A stretch of DNA of 64,000 nt from Pseudocercospora fijiensis CIRAD86 (Eukaryota > Ascomycota > Dothideomycetes > Mycosphaerellales > Mycosphaerellaceae). Both the position numbers and the translations under genes were made by a program. The notes under the pieces are model-generated. The model did no database searches, was not told the origin of the DNA, and saw only the letters and a program-made list of their open reading frames with translations. Below are positions 9,539-21,628 of this stretch, piece after piece (the stretch's first letter is position 1; every line of letters starts with the position of its first letter). The stretch covers positions 3,595,041 through 3,659,040 of the forward strand of contig NW_006921534.1 of NCBI RefSeq assembly GCF_000340215.1. The letters run 5' to 3'.

Positions 9539-10120
9539 TACGCTTCCCTTCTAAAGGCCGCGCCCTCGTAGCCTGTCTACGTTCTACGACCTCTATTGCC
9601 GCTAACTTAGCAAGTCTAATAGGCTACTTAGCCCGCGCTAAATTAAACACTTAACTACCTAATTATATAACTATATTATACCTCACCTCTAATACAGCCT
9701 AATGTCTAACTCTAACTGCGCTATCCCTATACACAATAAACTGTAAAGTGATATATATCTATAAGAATTGAGGGCCTTCGACTAATTATAATACGAGCGC
9801 GTCTTCCCTACTATAATAGGTAGATGTACGAGGTATTGCAGCCCTGCCTCCGCTCTAAGTAATGTCGTACCGAGTTCTTTGCGTCTACTCTTAAAAGACC
9901 TAGTAATGTCCGCTTCCGAGGGTTTGTCCGCTTCCGAGGGTTATTGTTCTTATTATTCGTAGTTTCGCTAGCCCTAATTAGCTAGGTTTAGTAGCCTTTA
10001 AGTGTCAATCTTATCTTATCTTTTTAAAAAACATAGCTCGTCTAGTTTCTATAAGTAAAGGCTATTATAAGTATAGTAGTAGAGGTTCGCCTCGCTTAAA
10101 GGGTCGGAAAGATCGAGGTA
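9539..10120 (-). other. Element 0 3' non-coding region, first piece
   Basis: Homologous to 14727-15320 in element 2. It includes two adjacent copies of TCCGCTTCCGAGGGTT (about 9908-9943). No coding frame is seen. It continues at 24359 beyond element 1. Confidence 0.7.
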
Positions 10121-10317
10121 TGTTAGGACTAAAGAGGTTATACGTGATTGGTATATAACTAGGCTCGAGTGAAGCTAGGGTCTCAATGCCTTAGGCAGGG
10201 CTTAGCGCTTAGCAATAGGCTAACTTGCCTGCCTTCCTCCCTCTCCTTCTAGCTTCTTATCGAATACTACTCGTACCTACTACTACCCTATCTACCTGCT
10301 AATATACCCTTCTTATA
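10121..10317 (+). repeat. Element 1 5' LTR
   Basis: Begins TGTTAGGACTAAAGAGG and ends CCCTTCTTATA (RIP form of ..TTACA). It contains ATCGAATACTA at 10259-10269, complementary to the primer-binding site next to its 3' end. Confidence 0.9.
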
Positions 10318-10328
10318 TAGTATTCGAT
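10318..10328 (+). promoter_or_regulatory. Self-complementary primer-binding site (family A)
   Basis: TAGTATTCGAT directly abuts the 5' LTR and is the exact reverse complement of ATCGAATACTA at 10259-10269 inside it. The same adjacency holds in elements 0, 2 and 4. It does not start with TGG in the manner of a tRNA 3'-end site. It is read as the self-priming site known from Tf1 of fission yeast and related sushi-type chromoviruses. Confidence 0.7.
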
Positions 10329-10574
10329 CTACCCTTTAAGGGCAGCAGCTAGATAGTCCTTATTTTAAGCTTTTAGCGGTATAGCTACGAATAAGACTAA
10401 TTTAACTATATTGCGCCCGAAGAACGGGACCTATACGTACTATTCTATCGAAACAACCGTACTAATTATCAAGCAAGGCCTTCTATACGGCCTATTATAC
10501 TAAGTTAAGCATACTAAGCCGATATCTACTAATTCCGCTACATCCGCATCTTAGAGGCTAATAATACATTATTA

Positions 10575-11935
10575 GTGTCGCCCCTTATAATAGCCGGCTT
10601 ATTACGAAACAACAACCGTACTGCCGCTAGTAGCGCTAGCAATAACAACGCTAGTAGCACAGTTCCCGCTAAAGTGCCTACTAAAGTACCTCCTACTAAA
10701 GAGCCTACCGGAGAGCCTATTAAAGAAGAACCTATAATTCTAGGTAACGACCTAGAATTGCCTATCGACGACATTCTTAACAATATTGTTAACCGTCGAT
10801 ATAGCTAACTAGCCTTTAGCCCCTAGCTAGTAGCGAGGCTTTAAGAAGCTACCTAAAACAGGCTTACTACCTTACGTTAAGAACAATAGCTAAAGGATAA
10901 TCTTCTCGAGATTCGCCGCCTCTAGGAATCTCTAACAACTACTACTAAGCCAATAGTAGGACCTTCTTTACTACCTATCTAAAAGAAGGATGCTAAACTT
11001 AAGGACTGCACTATATTTAATAGCTCTAGTCGGAAGCAGTATAACGACTATATTCGTAACTGTAAACTTAACTAGCGTAACGCGCTAAGAGCGCTACTAG
11101 ACGACTATTCCTTAGTCGTATACGCTATGCAGTACATTAATAGCGACCTAAAGCGTATATAGGATAACTATTTTAACTCCCTTAACGATTAGACCGCTAT
11201 TTAGTAGCAGACCTATAAAACTATTATACTAGATACCCTTAGAAACCCTATACTAAGGCAACAATATGCTTAGGACCTATATCTTCGAGCTAAGTAGAAG
11301 ACTAATTAATCGGCTCGCTTATTCGAGGCCTATTTGAAAACCCTTAAAGACGACCTTCCGCCTAAGACTAATTCTATATAGATCTCCGAGATACGCCTAA
11401 AACTTAGATAGGAGCTTATCCTCGAATTAGACCGTCGCCGTATGTTCGAACAAGCCAATCTAATACGCATTTAATTCATAGTCGAAGTAGAAACAGCCGA
11501 ACGGGCTATTTAGCTCTAATAACGACTAGAATTAAGGATCCGACTAACTAGTACTAACCGTAGCAACCGTAGTAGCCGCGGAGGAAACTAAGGTTCCTAC
11601 TATAACAACAATGCTAACAATAGGAACAGTAACGACCGTAGAAGAGGCCGTAGCCGGCGGCTATATAGAGGAGGCCGCGATAGGGGCCGTAGAAGGGGCT
11701 CGTATCCCTATAATGCTAACCGCTCGGCTAATAACAGCAACAATAGCTCCGGCAGCCTACTAACCGGATTGAAGTGCTTTAATTGTAATAGTACTAGCTA
11801 TCTACTAGGCTAATGCGACAAACCTAAGGACTAGGCCCGAATTAACCGTACTTTAGCTAAGTATAGGAAACATCTTTTAGCCGCTAATGCTACCCTAGTC
11901 GGCTCTTTTAATTAGTCGAAAAAAGAGTAAGCGCC
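10575..11935 (+). pseudogene. gag: Element 1 gag relic
   Basis: The frame starts in SPLIIAGLLRNNN, followed by an Ala/Ser/Asn-rich and PTK/PTKEP-type spacer and DILNNIVNRRYS. The capsid-like part follows, with motifs such as KLKDCTIFNSSSRKQYNDYI and ALRALLDDYSLVVYAMQYI interrupted by TAG codons at expected Trp/Gln positions. A basic RGGN..RRRGRSRR stretch precedes the zinc knuckle KCFNCNSTSYLLG*C (about 11772-11820), where the CX2CX4HX4C histidine has become Tyr. Gag would build the virus-like particle. At least ten in-frame stops make it non-functional. Confidence 0.8.
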
Positions 11936-11939
11936 GTAC

Positions 11940-14529
11940 TAACTGTTGGCCTTATACGGCGTAAGACTATCGACATTGTGCTAGCTATAATACGCTCCTA
12001 CCTTGTATAGGACACGAAGGGCACTACCTATTAAACTAAGGTTATACTAGATCTAGGAAATTCAGTTAGTGCCCTTATTAGCTATCGCCTAGCTAAGTAA
12101 TTAGACCTTCGACAACTGCCGAAGACTGACCTGCTAACCCTTGCTTAGTTTAATAACGCTCGGCACTTGATCTATAGGGCCTACTATGTTCCTATAGTTC
12201 TAAAGGACGACCTCGGAAATAAACGCCTACTAGACTTTACTGCCTACGTAGTAGATATAGACAACCTATACGGGGGAGCTACTATTGTTATTAGCAACCC
12301 TATTCTTAAGTACTACGCTATAGCTATAGACCTAGGCCTCTAGAAGTAGCGATTTAGAATCGCTAGAAAAGAGGACATTAAACATATTAATGTTAGCGAG
12401 TGCCCTAACGATATTAGGGTCCTATTTATTAGCAACCTAACACCTGCCTTAGCTAATCCGACAGCTAATCTTCTCGGTAGAGATAACGATAAACCTATAC
12501 CCCCTAATAGTATAGACCCTAATTAGCTCTCTCGTATACTAGTGCCTATTCGAGAAACCTATATTAATGTATTCGAATACTACCTAGCATCGACATTGCC
12601 TATATTTAAAGAGACGGATTATAAGATTGATATTATAGAGGGCAAGGAGGTTCCTTTTAGCCCCCTCTACAACCTTAGTAAACGAGAGCTTGCTATGCTA
12701 CGTAAGTACCTAGAGGAAAACCTAGCTAATAGTCGAATTCGGTATAGCAACAGCCCTACTAGTATACCTATCCTATTCGTGCTAAAGAAGGATAGCGGCC
12801 TACGTTTATATATTAATTACCGTAGACTCAATGCTGTTACTATTAAAGACCGCTGTCTACTTCCGCTTATTAATAAGACCCTCGACCGCCTTTCTAGTAC
12901 CTACTACTACACTATATTAAACATTAAGGACGCCTATTACCGCATTTGTATTCGCAAGGGCGATGAATAGAAGATAGCCTTTCGCACTCGCTATAGCTAT
13001 TTCGAGTACTTAGTTATGCTATTTAGGCTAGCTAATACCCCTGCTACATTCTAGTCCTATATTAACCGGGCCCTATTAGGCCTACTAGACTACCTCTATA
13101 TAGTTTACCTAGATAACATCCTAGTTTATATACACTTACCTAATATTACGGAGTACTAGGCTATAGTCCGTAAGGTGCTCGATCGCCTGCGAGCCTATAG
13201 CTTGTATTGTAAGCTTTCTAAATGCACCTTTACTACTAAAGAGGTGTTATTCCTTAGCTTCCTCGTGTTAACTAAGGGTGTTAAGGCTAACCCTAATCGG
13301 ATTAAAACTATTACTAAATGGCCTGTTCCTACGTCTATTAAGGAACTTTAATCGTTCCTCGGCTTCGCTAATTTCTACCGCCGCTTTATTAAGGGCTATT
13401 TATAGCATGTAATGCCCCTAACTAAGCTTACTAAAACCAAGGCCAACCTAACTAGAGAGTTTAAATAGACTAATAGAGCATAAGCCGCTTTTAACGGCCT
13501 AAAGCAACGCTTTACTAATGTCCCCTTATTACACTATTTCGTACTAAGCAAGCAGATCCGAATTGAAACTAACGCTTTACAGTTCGCTATATCGGCTATT
13601 ATATTATAGCAATTAGATAGTAACTATTACTAGCACCCGATTGCCTTCTTCTCGAGGAAGATAATTAATATAGAGCGTCGCTATAAGACCTACGAGCAAG
13701 AACTCCTAGCTATTGTCGAGGCCTTTAAACATTAGAGGCACTATCTCGATAGTGTATAGCATACTATTTAGGTCTATACAGACTATAACAACCTCCGTAG
13801 CATTACTAAGGTTACTAGGGTTATAGGTCGATAGGCTAGGTAGGCCGTCTACCTCGCCGGGTTTGATTTTAATATATTATATCGGCTAGGCGTAAGCAAC
13901 CCTACTAATAGCCTATCGAGGCGACCTAATTACGATAGCGAGACCTAATACATTAATTCTTTGTTTCTAACCCTATAGTATAAGATTGCTATAGCCCGTA
14001 TTGTTAATAAGCAAGCGTAAGATAAGCGGACTTCCGGACCCCGCGGCGGCAACAAATACTATAGCGGAGTTGTCGTTCTTCTAGTATACGTTAAGAAGGA
14101 CGTAGATCGCTCGAGCTATAATAACTCGATTAAGGATATTGCTATCTATAGTAATAGTCTATATAGCGACAGCACTGCAGAAGAGGTTGTAGTAGTTCCG
14201 GCTGCTAGTGCTATTAGATGTATATAATACGTACCTCGTTTAACCGCGAGGGTGCTATTAAATAACTTTACAAATAGGGATAGTTAATCGTTTATAGATA
14301 AGCTTTTACAGGCTTAGCAGAGAGACGCCTTTGCTGTTAACCGTATTAATAGGCTTGTAAGTAGGCGAACGACTCGATCTAGTAAGAGTAATTAGTCGAT
14401 CGACGATAAAGGTTATTTAAAGTTTAAGGGTAGATATTATATCCCCGCTAAATAATCGATTAGATAAAAGCTTTTAAAGAGGCACTATAATAGTAAGCTC
14501 GCTAGTTACTATAGTATAGAGAGGTCGCA
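11940..14529 (+). pseudogene. pol: Element 1 pol relic: protease, RT, RNase H, start of integrase
   Basis: After a decayed protease come RT blocks: the open segment 12542-12970 carries [38 protein letters not shown] and [11 protein letters not shown], then FEYLVMLFRLANTPATF*SYINRAL. The active site reads YLDN (13106-13117) in place of YLDD, so a catalytic Asp is lost by GAT-GAC to GAT-AAC, a TpG to TpA change. RNase H motifs follow (RIETNALQFAISAI about 13556-13600; TYEQELLAIVEAFKH about 13690-13730). The integrase zinc-binding end (RHYNSKLASYYSIERSH) is cut at 14529 by element 2 and resumes at 21629. Stops are almost all TAG. Confidence 0.85.
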
Positions 14530-14726
14530 TGTAAGAAGGGTTATATTAGCAGGTAGATAGGGTAGTAGTGAATTAGTGTAGTATTCGATAAGGATCTAGG
14601 AGGAGAGGGAGGAAGGTAGGAGAGTTGGCCTAACGCTAAGCGCCAAGCCCTGCCTAAGGCATCAAGACCCTAGCTTCACTCGGCCTAATTATATACCAAT
14701 TACGTATAGCCTCTTTAGCCCTAATA
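14530..14726 (-). repeat. Element 2 3' LTR
   Basis: Retains the original TG at its plus-strand start (TGTAAGAAGGG) and ends CCCTAATA. It pairs in direct orientation with 21432-21628. Confidence 0.92.
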
Positions 14727-15940
14727 TACGCTTCCCTTCTAAAGGCCGCGCCCTCGTAGCCGGTCTTGTTCTAATCTCTATCGCTGCTAACTTAGTAGGT
14801 CTAATAAGCTGCTTAATCCGCGCTAAATTAAATACGCAACTACCGATTATATAACTATGTCAAACCTTACCTCTAAACAATACAATATGCAACTCTAACT
14901 GCGCTATCTCCTTATACAATAAACTATAAAGTAATATGTATCTATAAGAATTAGAGGCCTTCGACTAATTATAATACGAGCGCGTCTTCCCTGCTATAAT
15001 AGGTAGACGTACGAGGTATTATAGCACTGCCTCCGTTCTGCGTAATATCGTACCGAGTTCTTTGCGTCTACTCTAAAAGACCTAGCTATATCCGCTTCCG
15101 AGGGTTGTCCGCTTCCGAGGGTTTGTTCTTATTATTACGAGGGCTATTATTGTTCGTAGTTTTACTAGCCCTAATTAGTTAGGTTTAGTAGCCTTTAATT
15201 GTCAATCTTATCTTATCTTTTTTAGAAAAAACACAGCTCGTCTAGTTTCTATAGGTGAAGGCTATTATAAGTGCAGTAGTAGAGGTTCGCCTCGCTTAAA
15301 GGGTTAGATAGATCGAGGAGTAACCTATTGTCCGTAAGATCGACCCCGGCTAGCTTAGCTCTATAGTTTTGCCCTTAGTTAGTCCATTAGTCGCTTAATC
15401 TTTTGACTTAGTTAAAGTTTTGACTTAGCCTCAAAGTTTTAATCAAACCTTTAATAGGCTCAAAGCTTTGATTAAAGTTTGATTAAAGGTACCTTAGGCT
15501 CGTAGTGCAGGTAAGGTTGCGTCTATAGGCGCAGCGACAACAGCAAGTAATATTAACAATAGTAGCGCTAGTCGTCTTAGCGCTAACTTTACCTTACTTC
15601 TAATTTCCTTCTTCGACTAACAATATACTCCGCAACACCGTTACTAATATAGCCGCGCCGGCCGCGCCGATTGCCTAGGCCTCGAGGCCTCGATAGAATA
15701 AAGGAACAAAAGGGGGACCTAAATACTAGGAGAAGGGCCTTATAGGGCGCATTAGTAAAGAGGTAGAGTCCTTAAAAGAGCAGGCAATTAGTTAACGCGT
15801 CGTAGTGCGCCTAGTATAGTCTTATTGTCCTTTGTTACTAACAATTGCTTGTCTCTAATTAGTTAGCTAATAGCACCCCGGGGTAGCATTATTCCTAGGC
15901 TTAGTAGTAACATTATAAGCTTTTAGCCTTCTTCTTGTTC
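14727..15940 (-). other. Element 2 3' non-coding region
   Basis: About 1.2 kb between the chromodomain end and the 3' LTR. It contains tandem CTTCCGAGGG units (about 15090-15122), TTTGATTAAAG-like repeats (15410-15490) and a GC-rich CCGCGCCGGCCGCGCCG patch (15650-15670). I find no Cys-cluster antisense frame here, unlike elements 3 and 5. Confidence 0.65.
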
Positions 15941-15944
15941 TTTA

Positions 15945-18900
15945 CGCTAGTCTAATACTTATCTAACAACTCGGTTATATCCTTAAAGGAACCTTCAGCT
16001 TCCTACGAGTCCTATTTAGGTAAATAGCCTTACTATCTTAATAGGTACTCCTTCTTGCCTTTCCTAGTCCGGTGCTATAGGATACGTTCTATAGACTATA
16101 GCTCTTCCCTATCCGCTAGTATATCTTCGTATTTAGCAGGTGCTTTATCCCCCTCGCGTAGGTAATATAGCTTAAGGAGGGATATATAGAAGGTGTTATA
16201 GATAGTATAATAGGGAGGAAGCTACAACTAATAGGCCTATGCGGAGGAGCCCTTAACTTCTCGAATGCGGAATGGGCTAATGTATCTTAGTGCGAGCTTA
16301 GGCCTTGTTTTGCCGTTAGGTAATAGGTGCTTGCGGATGCGGAGGTTCTTAGTGCTTAGTATAACTATATCGCCTTGTTTAAAGGTTATTAGCGTATAGT
16401 GCTTGTCGTAGTAGGTCTTTTAGTACTCTTAAGCCTTTGTTAACTTCTCGGCTATCTTAGCATAGATTTCTCGCATCTTCTAAACCCTCTTAATAGCCGC
16501 TAGTGTTTTAGGTACTTAACGCGCTTCCCTTTCCTTACGCTCGGCCTCGAGCGAGGTAAATAGGTCTTATAGTAAGGCAGCGTTCTAGCCTATTATAGCA
16601 AAATAAGGGGAGACCTTAGTAGATAAGTAGACACTATTATTATACACGAATTTAGCTAGTTATAGGAGGTTGACCTAGTCCTCGGGGCTCTTATTAATGT
16701 AACTGCGTAGGTACTGCTACAGGGTAGCATTCTGCCTCTCTGTTTAACCGTTAGTCTATAGATATAAGGCTGTTAATAGCCGATGCTTTAGTCTTAGCTG
16801 TAAGCAAATCTCGCTCTAATAGTAAGATGTTAGTGTCGATCTACGATCGGACACGATCCCCTTAGGGGTTCCCTAATAGGTGCAGAAGATGTCAGTCTAT
16901 AGCGCCTCTACTATATTAATAGCAGTCCAATCCTTGCGAGCAGGAATATAGCGAGCACCCTTAGTAAATCGGTCTATAACGACTAATATAGCGTTAAAGA
17001 CGTCTTTGCTTCCTCTTCGCTTAGCAGGGGGGAAGGCCTATAATAAAGTCTATTATAAGCTCTATAAAAGGCTTCTTTAGAACAGGGAGTGAAGACAACT
17101 CGCTAAATAGTAAGTGCTTTAGTGCTTTAACTCGCTAGCATACTATATAGGTCTGTATATACTCCTTTATATACCGCTTACTATTTAGCTAGTAGTATAT
17201 ACGCGATAGTAACTCGTGCGACCTCTCTATACTATAGTAACTAGCGAGTTTACTATTATAGTGCCTCTTTAAAAGCTCTTGTCTAATCGATTGTTTAGCG
17301 GGGACATAGTATCTGCCCTTAAACTTCAAGTAACCTTTATCGTCGATCGACTAATTACTCTTACTAGATCGAGTCGTTCGCCTACTTACAAGCTTATTAA
17401 TACGCTCGATAGCAAAGGCGTCCCTCTACTAAGCACGTAACAGCTTATCTATAAACGATTAACTATCCCTATTTACAAGGTTATTTAATAGTACCCTTGC
17501 TATTAAACGAGGTACGCATTATATGCATCTAATAGTACTAGCAGCCGGAACTACTACAACCTCTTCTATAGTGCTGTCGCTATATAGACTATTACTATAG
17601 ATAGCAATGTCCTTAATCGAGTTATTATAGCTCGAGCGATCTACGTCCTTCTTAACGTATACTAGAAGAACGACAACTCCGCTATAGTATTTGTTGCCGC
17701 CGCGGGGTCCGGAAGTCCGCTTATCCTACGCTTACTTATTAACGATACGGGCTATAGCAATCTTATACTATAGGGTTAGAAACAATAAATTGATATGTTA
17801 GGTTTCGCTATCGTAATTAGGTCGCCTCGATAGGCTATTAGTAGGGTTGCTTACGCCTAGCCGATATAATATATTAAAATCGAACCTAGCGAGGTAGACG
17901 GCCTATCTAGCCTGTCGACCTATAACCCTAGTAACCTTAGTAATGCTACGGAGGTTGTTATAGTCTGTATAAACCTAAATAGTGTACTATGCACTATCGA
18001 GATAGTGCCTCCAATATTTGAAGGCTTCGATAATAGCTAGGAGCTCTTGCTCGTAGGTCTCGTAGCGACGCTCTATATCGATTATCTTTCGTAAAAAGAA
18101 GGCAATTAGGTGCTAGTAATAGTCCTCATCTGATTGCTATAACATAATAGCCGATATAGCGAACTGTGAAGCGTTAGTCTTAATACGGATCTGCTTGCTT
18201 AGTACAAAATAGTGCAATAGGGGCACTTTAGTAAAGCGTTGCTTTAGACCGTTAAAAGCGGCTTGTGCTCTGTTAGTCTATTTGAACTCCCTAGTTAGGT
18301 TGGCCTTAGTTTTAGTAAGCTCAGTTAGGGGCATTATATGCCGTAAATAGCTCTTAATAAAGCGACGATAGAAATTAGCGAAGCCGAGGAACGACTGTAG
18401 TTCCTTAATTAACGTAGGAACAGGCCATTTAGTAATGGTTTTAATCCGATTAGGATTAGCCTTAACACCCTTAGTTAACACGAGGAAGCTAAGGAAGGAT
18501 ACCTCCTTAGCAGCAAAGGTGCATTTAGAAGGTTTATAATATAGTCTATAGGCTTGTAGGCGGTCGAGGACCTTACGCACTACGGCCTAGTGTTCTGTAA
18601 TATTAGGTAAATGTGTGTAAACTAGGATGTTATCTAGGTAAACTACATAGAGATAGTCTAATAGGCCTAAAAGGGCTCGATTGATATAGGACTAGAATGT
18701 TACAGGGGCATTAGCTAGGCTAAATAGCATAACCAAATATTCGAAATAGCTATAGCGAGTACGGAAGGCTGTTTTCTATTCGTTACCCTTACGAATGCGG
18801 ATACGATAGTACGCATCCTTAATGTCTAGTATAGTATAGTAGTAAGCCCTAGAAAGGCGATCGAGGGTCTTATTAATAAGGGGGAGTAGACAGCGGTCTT

Positions 18901-19815
18901 TAATAGTAACAGCGTTAAGCCTACGATAGTCGATATATAGGCGTAGGCCACTATCCTTCTTTAGTACGAACAGGATAGGTACACTAGCAGGGCTGTTACT
19001 ATACCGAATTCGACTATTAGCTAGGTTTTCCTCTAGGTACTTACGCAATACAGTAAGCTCTCGCTTACTAAGGTTGTAGAGGGGGCTAAAAGGAACCTCC
19101 TTGCCCTCTATAATATCAATCTTATAATCCGTCTCCTTAAATATAGGCAATGTCGATGCTAGGTGGTGTTTAAACACATCAATGTGGGTCTCCCGAATAG
19201 GTTCTAGTATGCGCTTAAGTTGTTTAGGATCTATGCTATTAGGGGGCATAGGTTTATCGTTATTACTACCGAGCAGGTCGGCAGTCGGATTAGCTAAGGC
19301 AGAGGCTAGTATTAGGTTGCTAATAAACAGGACCCTAATATTATTAGGACACTCGCTAACATTAATGTATTTAATGTCCTCTTTCCTAGCGATTCTAAAT
19401 CGCTACTTCTAGAGGCCTAGGTCTATAGCCACAGCGTAGTACTTAAGAATAGGGTTACTAATAACAATATCGGATAGGAGGCTGTCTATGTCTACTACGT
19501 AGGCAGTAAAGTCTAGCAGGCGCTCATTTCCGAGGTCGTCCTTTAGAGCTATAGGAACATAGTAGGCCCTATAGGTTAAGTGCCGAGCGTTATTAAACTA
19601 AGCAAGGGTTAGTAGGTTAGTCTTCGGCAGTTGTCGAAGGTCTAATTGCTTAGCTAGGCGATAGCTAATAAGGGCGCTAACTAAATTTCCTAGATCTAGT
19701 ATAACCTTGGTTTAATAGGTAGTGCCCTTCGTGTCCTATATAAGGCAGGAACGTGTTATAGCTAGCACAATGTCGATAGTCTTACGCCGCATAAGGCTAA
19801 TAGTTAGTGCGGCGC
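15945..19815 (-). pseudogene. pol: Element 2 pol relic (protease to chromodomain)
   Basis: Read on the minus strand, 19249-18776 is an open RT segment with [40 protein letters not shown] and [16 protein letters not shown]. The active site again reads YLDN (about 18640). The segment 18580-18278 gives the thumb and connection (FLVLTKGVKANPNRIKTITK, then [13 protein letters not shown]). RNase H lies at about 18250-17990 and integrase at about 17330-16400. The chromodomain at about 16100-15960 contains SIERILxHRT and KKEYLL followed by stops where the aromatic cage Trp residues belong. RIP-type TAG codons disable it. Confidence 0.85.
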
Positions 19816-19849
19816 TTACTCTTTTTTCGACTAATTAAAAGAGCCGACT

Positions 19850-21174
19850 AGGGTAGCATTAGCGGCTAAAAGGTGTTTCCTATACTTAGCGGAAGCACGG
19901 TCAATTCGGGCCTAGTCCTTAGGTTTGTCGCATTAGCCTAGTAGATAGCTAGTACTGTTATAATTGAAGCACTTCAATCCGGTCGGGAGATTGTTGCCGT
20001 AGCTATTATTGCTACTATTATTAGTCGAGCGGTTAGCATTATAGGGATACGAGCCCCTTCTACGGCCCCTATCGCGGCCTCCTCTATATAGCCGGCGGCT
20101 ACGGCCTCTTCTACGATCGTTACTGTTCCTATTATCAGCATTGTTGTCCTAGTAGGAACCTTGGTTTCCTCCGCGGCTACGGTTGCTACGGTTAGTACTA
20201 GCTAGTCGGATCCTCGATTCTAGTCGTTATTAGAGCTAAATAGCCCGTTCGGCTATTTCTACTTCGACTATGAATTGAATGCGTATTAGATTAGCTTGTT
20301 CGAATATACGGCGACGGTCTAATTCGAGGATAAGCTCCTATCTAAGTTTTAGGCGTATCTCGGAGATCTATATAGAATTAGTCTTAGGCGGAAGGTCGTC
20401 TTTAAGGGTTTTTAAATAGGCTTCAAATGAGCGAGCCGATTGATTAGTCTTCTGTTTAGCTCGAAGATACAGGTCCTAAGCGTATTGTTGCCTTAGTATA
20501 GGGTTTCTAAGGGTGTCTAGTATAATAGTTTTATAGGTTTGCTACTAAACAGTAGTCTAGTTATTAAGGGAGTCGAAATGGTTATCCTATATACGCTTTA
20601 GGTCGCTATTAATGTACTGCATAGCGTATACGACTAAGGAATAGTCGTCTAGTAGCGCTCTTAGTGCATTGCGCTAGTTGAGTTTATAGTTACGAATGTG
20701 GTCGTTATACTACTTTCGACTAGAGCCGTTAAATACGGTATAGTCCTTGAGTTTAGCGTCCTTCTTTTAGATAGGTAGTAAAGAAGGTCCTGCTATTAGC
20801 TTAGCAGTAGTTGTTAGAGATTCCTAGAGGCGGCGAATCTCGAGAAGATTATCCTTTAGCTGTTGTTCTTAACGCAAGGCAGTAAGCCTGTTTTAGGTAG
20901 CTTCTTAAAGTCTCGCTACTAGTTAGGGACTAAAGGCTAGCTAGCTATATCGACGGTTGACAATATTATTAAGAATATCGTCGATAGGCAATTCTAGGTC
21001 GTTACCTAGAATTGTAGGTTCTTCTTTAATAGGCTCTCCGGTAGGCTCTTTAGTAGGAGGCACTTTAGTAGGCACTTTAGCGGGAACTGTGCTACTAGCG
21101 TTGTCGTTGCTAGCGCTGCTAGCGGTAGCACGGTTGTTGTTTCGTAATAAACCGGCTATTATAAGGGGCGACAC
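19850..21174 (-). pseudogene. gag: Element 2 gag relic
   Basis: Starts in SPLIIAGLLRNNNRATASSAS with the same Pro/Thr-rich spacer as element 1 (open 21174-20941), then the capsid-like region and the basic stretch before the zinc knuckle (about 19975). Stops and C/H-to-Tyr changes match the RIP pattern. Confidence 0.78.
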
Positions 21175-21420
21175 TAATAATATATTGTTAGCCCCTAAGA
21201 TGCGGATATAGCGGAATTAGTAGATATCGGCTTAGTATGCTTAACTTAGTATAATAGGCCGTATAGAAGGCCTTGCTTAATAATTGGTACGGTTGTTTCG
21301 ATAGGATAGTACGTATAGGTCCCGTTCTTCGGGCGCAATATAGTTAGATTAGTCTTGTTCGTAGCTATACCGCTAAAAGCTTAAAATAAGGACTATCTAG
21401 CTACTACCCTTAAAGGGTAG

Positions 21421-21431
21421 ATCGAATACTA
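21421..21431 (-). promoter_or_regulatory. Self-complementary primer-binding site, element 2
   Basis: ATCGAATACTA on the plus strand abuts the 5' LTR at 21432. Its complement TAGTATTCGAT lies in the LTR at 21481-21491, an exact 11-nt match. Confidence 0.7.
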
Positions 21432-21628
21432 TATAAGAAGGGTTATGTTAGCAGGTAGATAGGGTAGTAGTGAATTAGTGTAGTATTCGATAAGGATCTA
21501 GAAAGAGAGGGAGGAAGGTAGGAGAGTTAGCCTAACGCCAAGCGCCAAGCCCTACCTAAGGCATTAAGACCCTAGCTTCACTCGGCCTAATTATATACCA
21601 ATCACGTGTAGCCTCTTTAGCCCTAACA
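21432..21628 (-). repeat. Element 2 5' LTR
   Basis: Plus-strand start TATAAGAAGGG and intact end CCCTAACA, followed directly by the TSD TCGCA. Confidence 0.92.

Larger units (their letters stand above)
14530..21628 (-). mobile_element. Element 2: family A chromovirus, complete, inserted in element 1 integrase
   Basis: A 7,099-bp minus-oriented element, uninterrupted, with 197-bp LTRs (14530-14726 and 21432-21628) and the 5-bp duplication TCGCA (14525-14529 and 21629-21633). It is the best single copy for reading family A structure: 5' LTR, self-complementary primer site at 21421-21431, gag, protease, RT, RNase H, integrase, chromodomain, 1.2-kb 3' non-coding region, 3' LTR. It is the youngest layer of this stack by nesting, yet it is still heavily RIP-mutated. 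Confidence 0.93.

Noticed and set aside
9343..10317. A ~970-bp element with ~195-bp terminal inverted repeats (MITE-like)
   Set aside because: The inverted ends are two LTRs of opposite orientation, from element 0 (minus) and element 1 (plus), brought together by nesting. The TSDs and internal homology support the nested view.
10318..10335. tRNA primer-binding site after the family A LTR
   Set aside because: The bases begin TAG (possibly from TGG) but do not continue like the 3' end of a tRNA I recognise. The exact complement within the LTR explains them better.
10538..10783. Frame antisense to element 1 gag, with equivalents at 20957-21211, 37098-37361 and 44037-44276
   Set aside because: It is the shadow of the Pro/Thr/Ala-rich gag spacer. 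Its open length reflects the low stop chance in that composition.
15088..15122. CRISPR-like short direct repeats (CTTCCGAGGG units)
   Set aside because: Only two adjacent units with no spacers occur, in a eukaryotic retrotransposon 3' region.
19182..19412. Plus-strand 76-codon frame in element 2
   Set aside because: It is antisense to the RT start of the element and has no family character.
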